Part shown: positions 5,579 to 6,088 of the stretch, in pieces
How the letters are laid out: each line of letters begins with the position of its first letter
Position numbering within the stretch: position 1 is the stretch's first letter
Assembly (NCBI GenBank): GCA_049511115.1
Contig: JBEKYH010000325.1
Span: 1-6,088, forward strand
Source: JBEKYH01 sp049511115
Lineage (GTDB): Bacteria > Planctomycetota > Phycisphaerae > Tepidisphaerales > Tepidisphaeraceae
Length of the DNA stretch: 6,088 nt
Direction of reading: 5' to 3'
Translations under genes and position numbers: made by a program
Notes under the pieces: generated by a model
Seen by the model: the letters and a program-made list of their open reading frames with translations, nothing else
What the model was told of the DNA's origin: nothing
Database searches by the model: none

Positions 5579-6088
5579 TCAGGCAATTCGCCGGCGGCCG
5601 CGATAACGGGACGCAAGAACAGCCGCGCCCAGGACAAGCAGCGCGCATGCCCCCGGTTCCGGAACGGCGACGGCGTTATTCAGAGCGGTAAGCTCGAAGG
5701 AGCCAGAGCCGTTGGGAGCAATGGCGTAATCAAAGCCGGGCTCGAGGCCTTCGATTTCGACGGTGCTGAAACCGTCGTTGATCGGATCGAGAGATCCGTA
5801 ACTGAGAAAATCGAACGTGTCTCCCTGGATGGGTGCAAAGCTGTCGATAAAGCTCAGCTCCAGCGTGCCGGCAAAGGAAGCGTTGCCGGTGATGTCCAGG
5901 ACGCTGTAGCCGGTGGGCGAGCCGGGGGTTGTTCCTTCGACTTCGATGTCGAGCAAGCCAGTCTGGCCCTGCACGTAATCGCCGTCGATGGTGAATGTGC
6001 CCGGGTCACCGCCGGGGTTAAACGCGCCAAGGTTGGTGAACTTGCCCGTCACGGTGTTCGGTCCCGCGCCGGTTACAAAGCTCCCCAA
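5579..6088 (-). CDS. PEP-CTERM surface/exported protein, C-terminal fragment (5' end outside window)
   Basis: The last 169 codons of a larger gene entering from the right edge; the frame is open to 6088. The C-terminus is a classic PEP-CTERM sorting signal: VPEP (fragment residues 142-145), a hydrophobic stretch ACALLVLGAAVLA (147-159) and a basic tail RYRGRRR (161-167). In known systems such tails are recognised and cleaved by an exosortase, and the proteins are exported to the cell surface or extracellular matrix. The rest is Gly/Asp/Thr-rich with beta-strand-like pieces such as GTFTIDGDYVQG and LDITGNASFAGTLELSF, a pattern common in repetitive beta-helix-like surface proteins. Its ligand or role cannot be read from this part. 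It lies 79 bases upstream of proB on the same strand; a functional link is unlikely. Confidence 0.88.
   Translation of the reverse strand: MGSFVTGAGPNTVTGKFTNLGAFNPGGDPGTFTIDGDYVQGQTGLLDIEVEGTTPGSPTGYSVLDITGNASFAGTLELSFIDSFAPIQGDTFDFLSYGSLDPINDGFSTVEIEGLEPGFDYAIAPNGSGSFELTALNNAVAVPEPGACALLVLGAAVLASRYRGRRRIA

Noticed and set aside
5500..5637. 46-codon N-terminal extension of ProB
   Set aside because: It overlaps the end of the PEP-CTERM gene in another frame and is unlike any ProB N-terminus; ATG 5499 gives the normal family length.
4603..5691. Long open frame on the + strand (362 codons) antisense to proB
   Set aside because: It lies almost wholly opposite proB, an unmistakable gene. Its Gly/Ala/Asp/His-rich translation is what GC-rich codon bias produces on the opposite strand, and no domain or start signal is visible.

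Overview
The window comes from a GC-rich Gram-negative-type bacterium. It encodes a lipid A/LpxL-type acyltransferase, implying an LPS-like outer membrane, and a PEP-CTERM sorting signal, implying an exosortase system. Most starts lack a clear Shine-Dalgarno sequence. This combination, plus the style of the PEP-CTERM protein and of the glycoside hydrolase, fits Planctomycetota or Verrucomicrobiota best. That placement is inference, because no rRNA or other marker gene is present.

Layout: two converging blocks. The left block (1-1862, + strand) holds the 3' end of moaA (molybdopterin biosynthesis), a lysophospholipid/lipid A acyltransferase of the LpxL/HtrB family starting about 26 bases after moaA, and a small AAA-type P-loop ATPase. 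The right block (1894-6088, - strand), read in its own direction from the right edge, holds the 3' end of a PEP-CTERM surface protein, proB (glutamate 5-kinase, first step of proline synthesis), a short secreted Tyr/Pro/Ala- and Gly/Phe/His-rich protein with its own promoter, Shine-Dalgarno site and downstream hairpin, and a family 20 glycoside hydrolase (beta-N-acetylhexosaminidase-like). The blocks meet tail to tail with 31 bases between stop codons.

The genes do not form one pathway. Cofactor synthesis, membrane lipid acylation, proline synthesis and amino-sugar hydrolysis sit side by side, as in an ordinary chromosomal core region. There are no RNA genes, insertion sequences, CRISPR arrays or phage genes. 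I found no convincing new multi-gene system. The items most worth a second look are the low-complexity secreted protein with its 27-bp in-frame repeats and unusually well-formed expression signals, the possible short-leader start of the GH20 gene just behind a terminator hairpin, and the uncharacterised ATPase.
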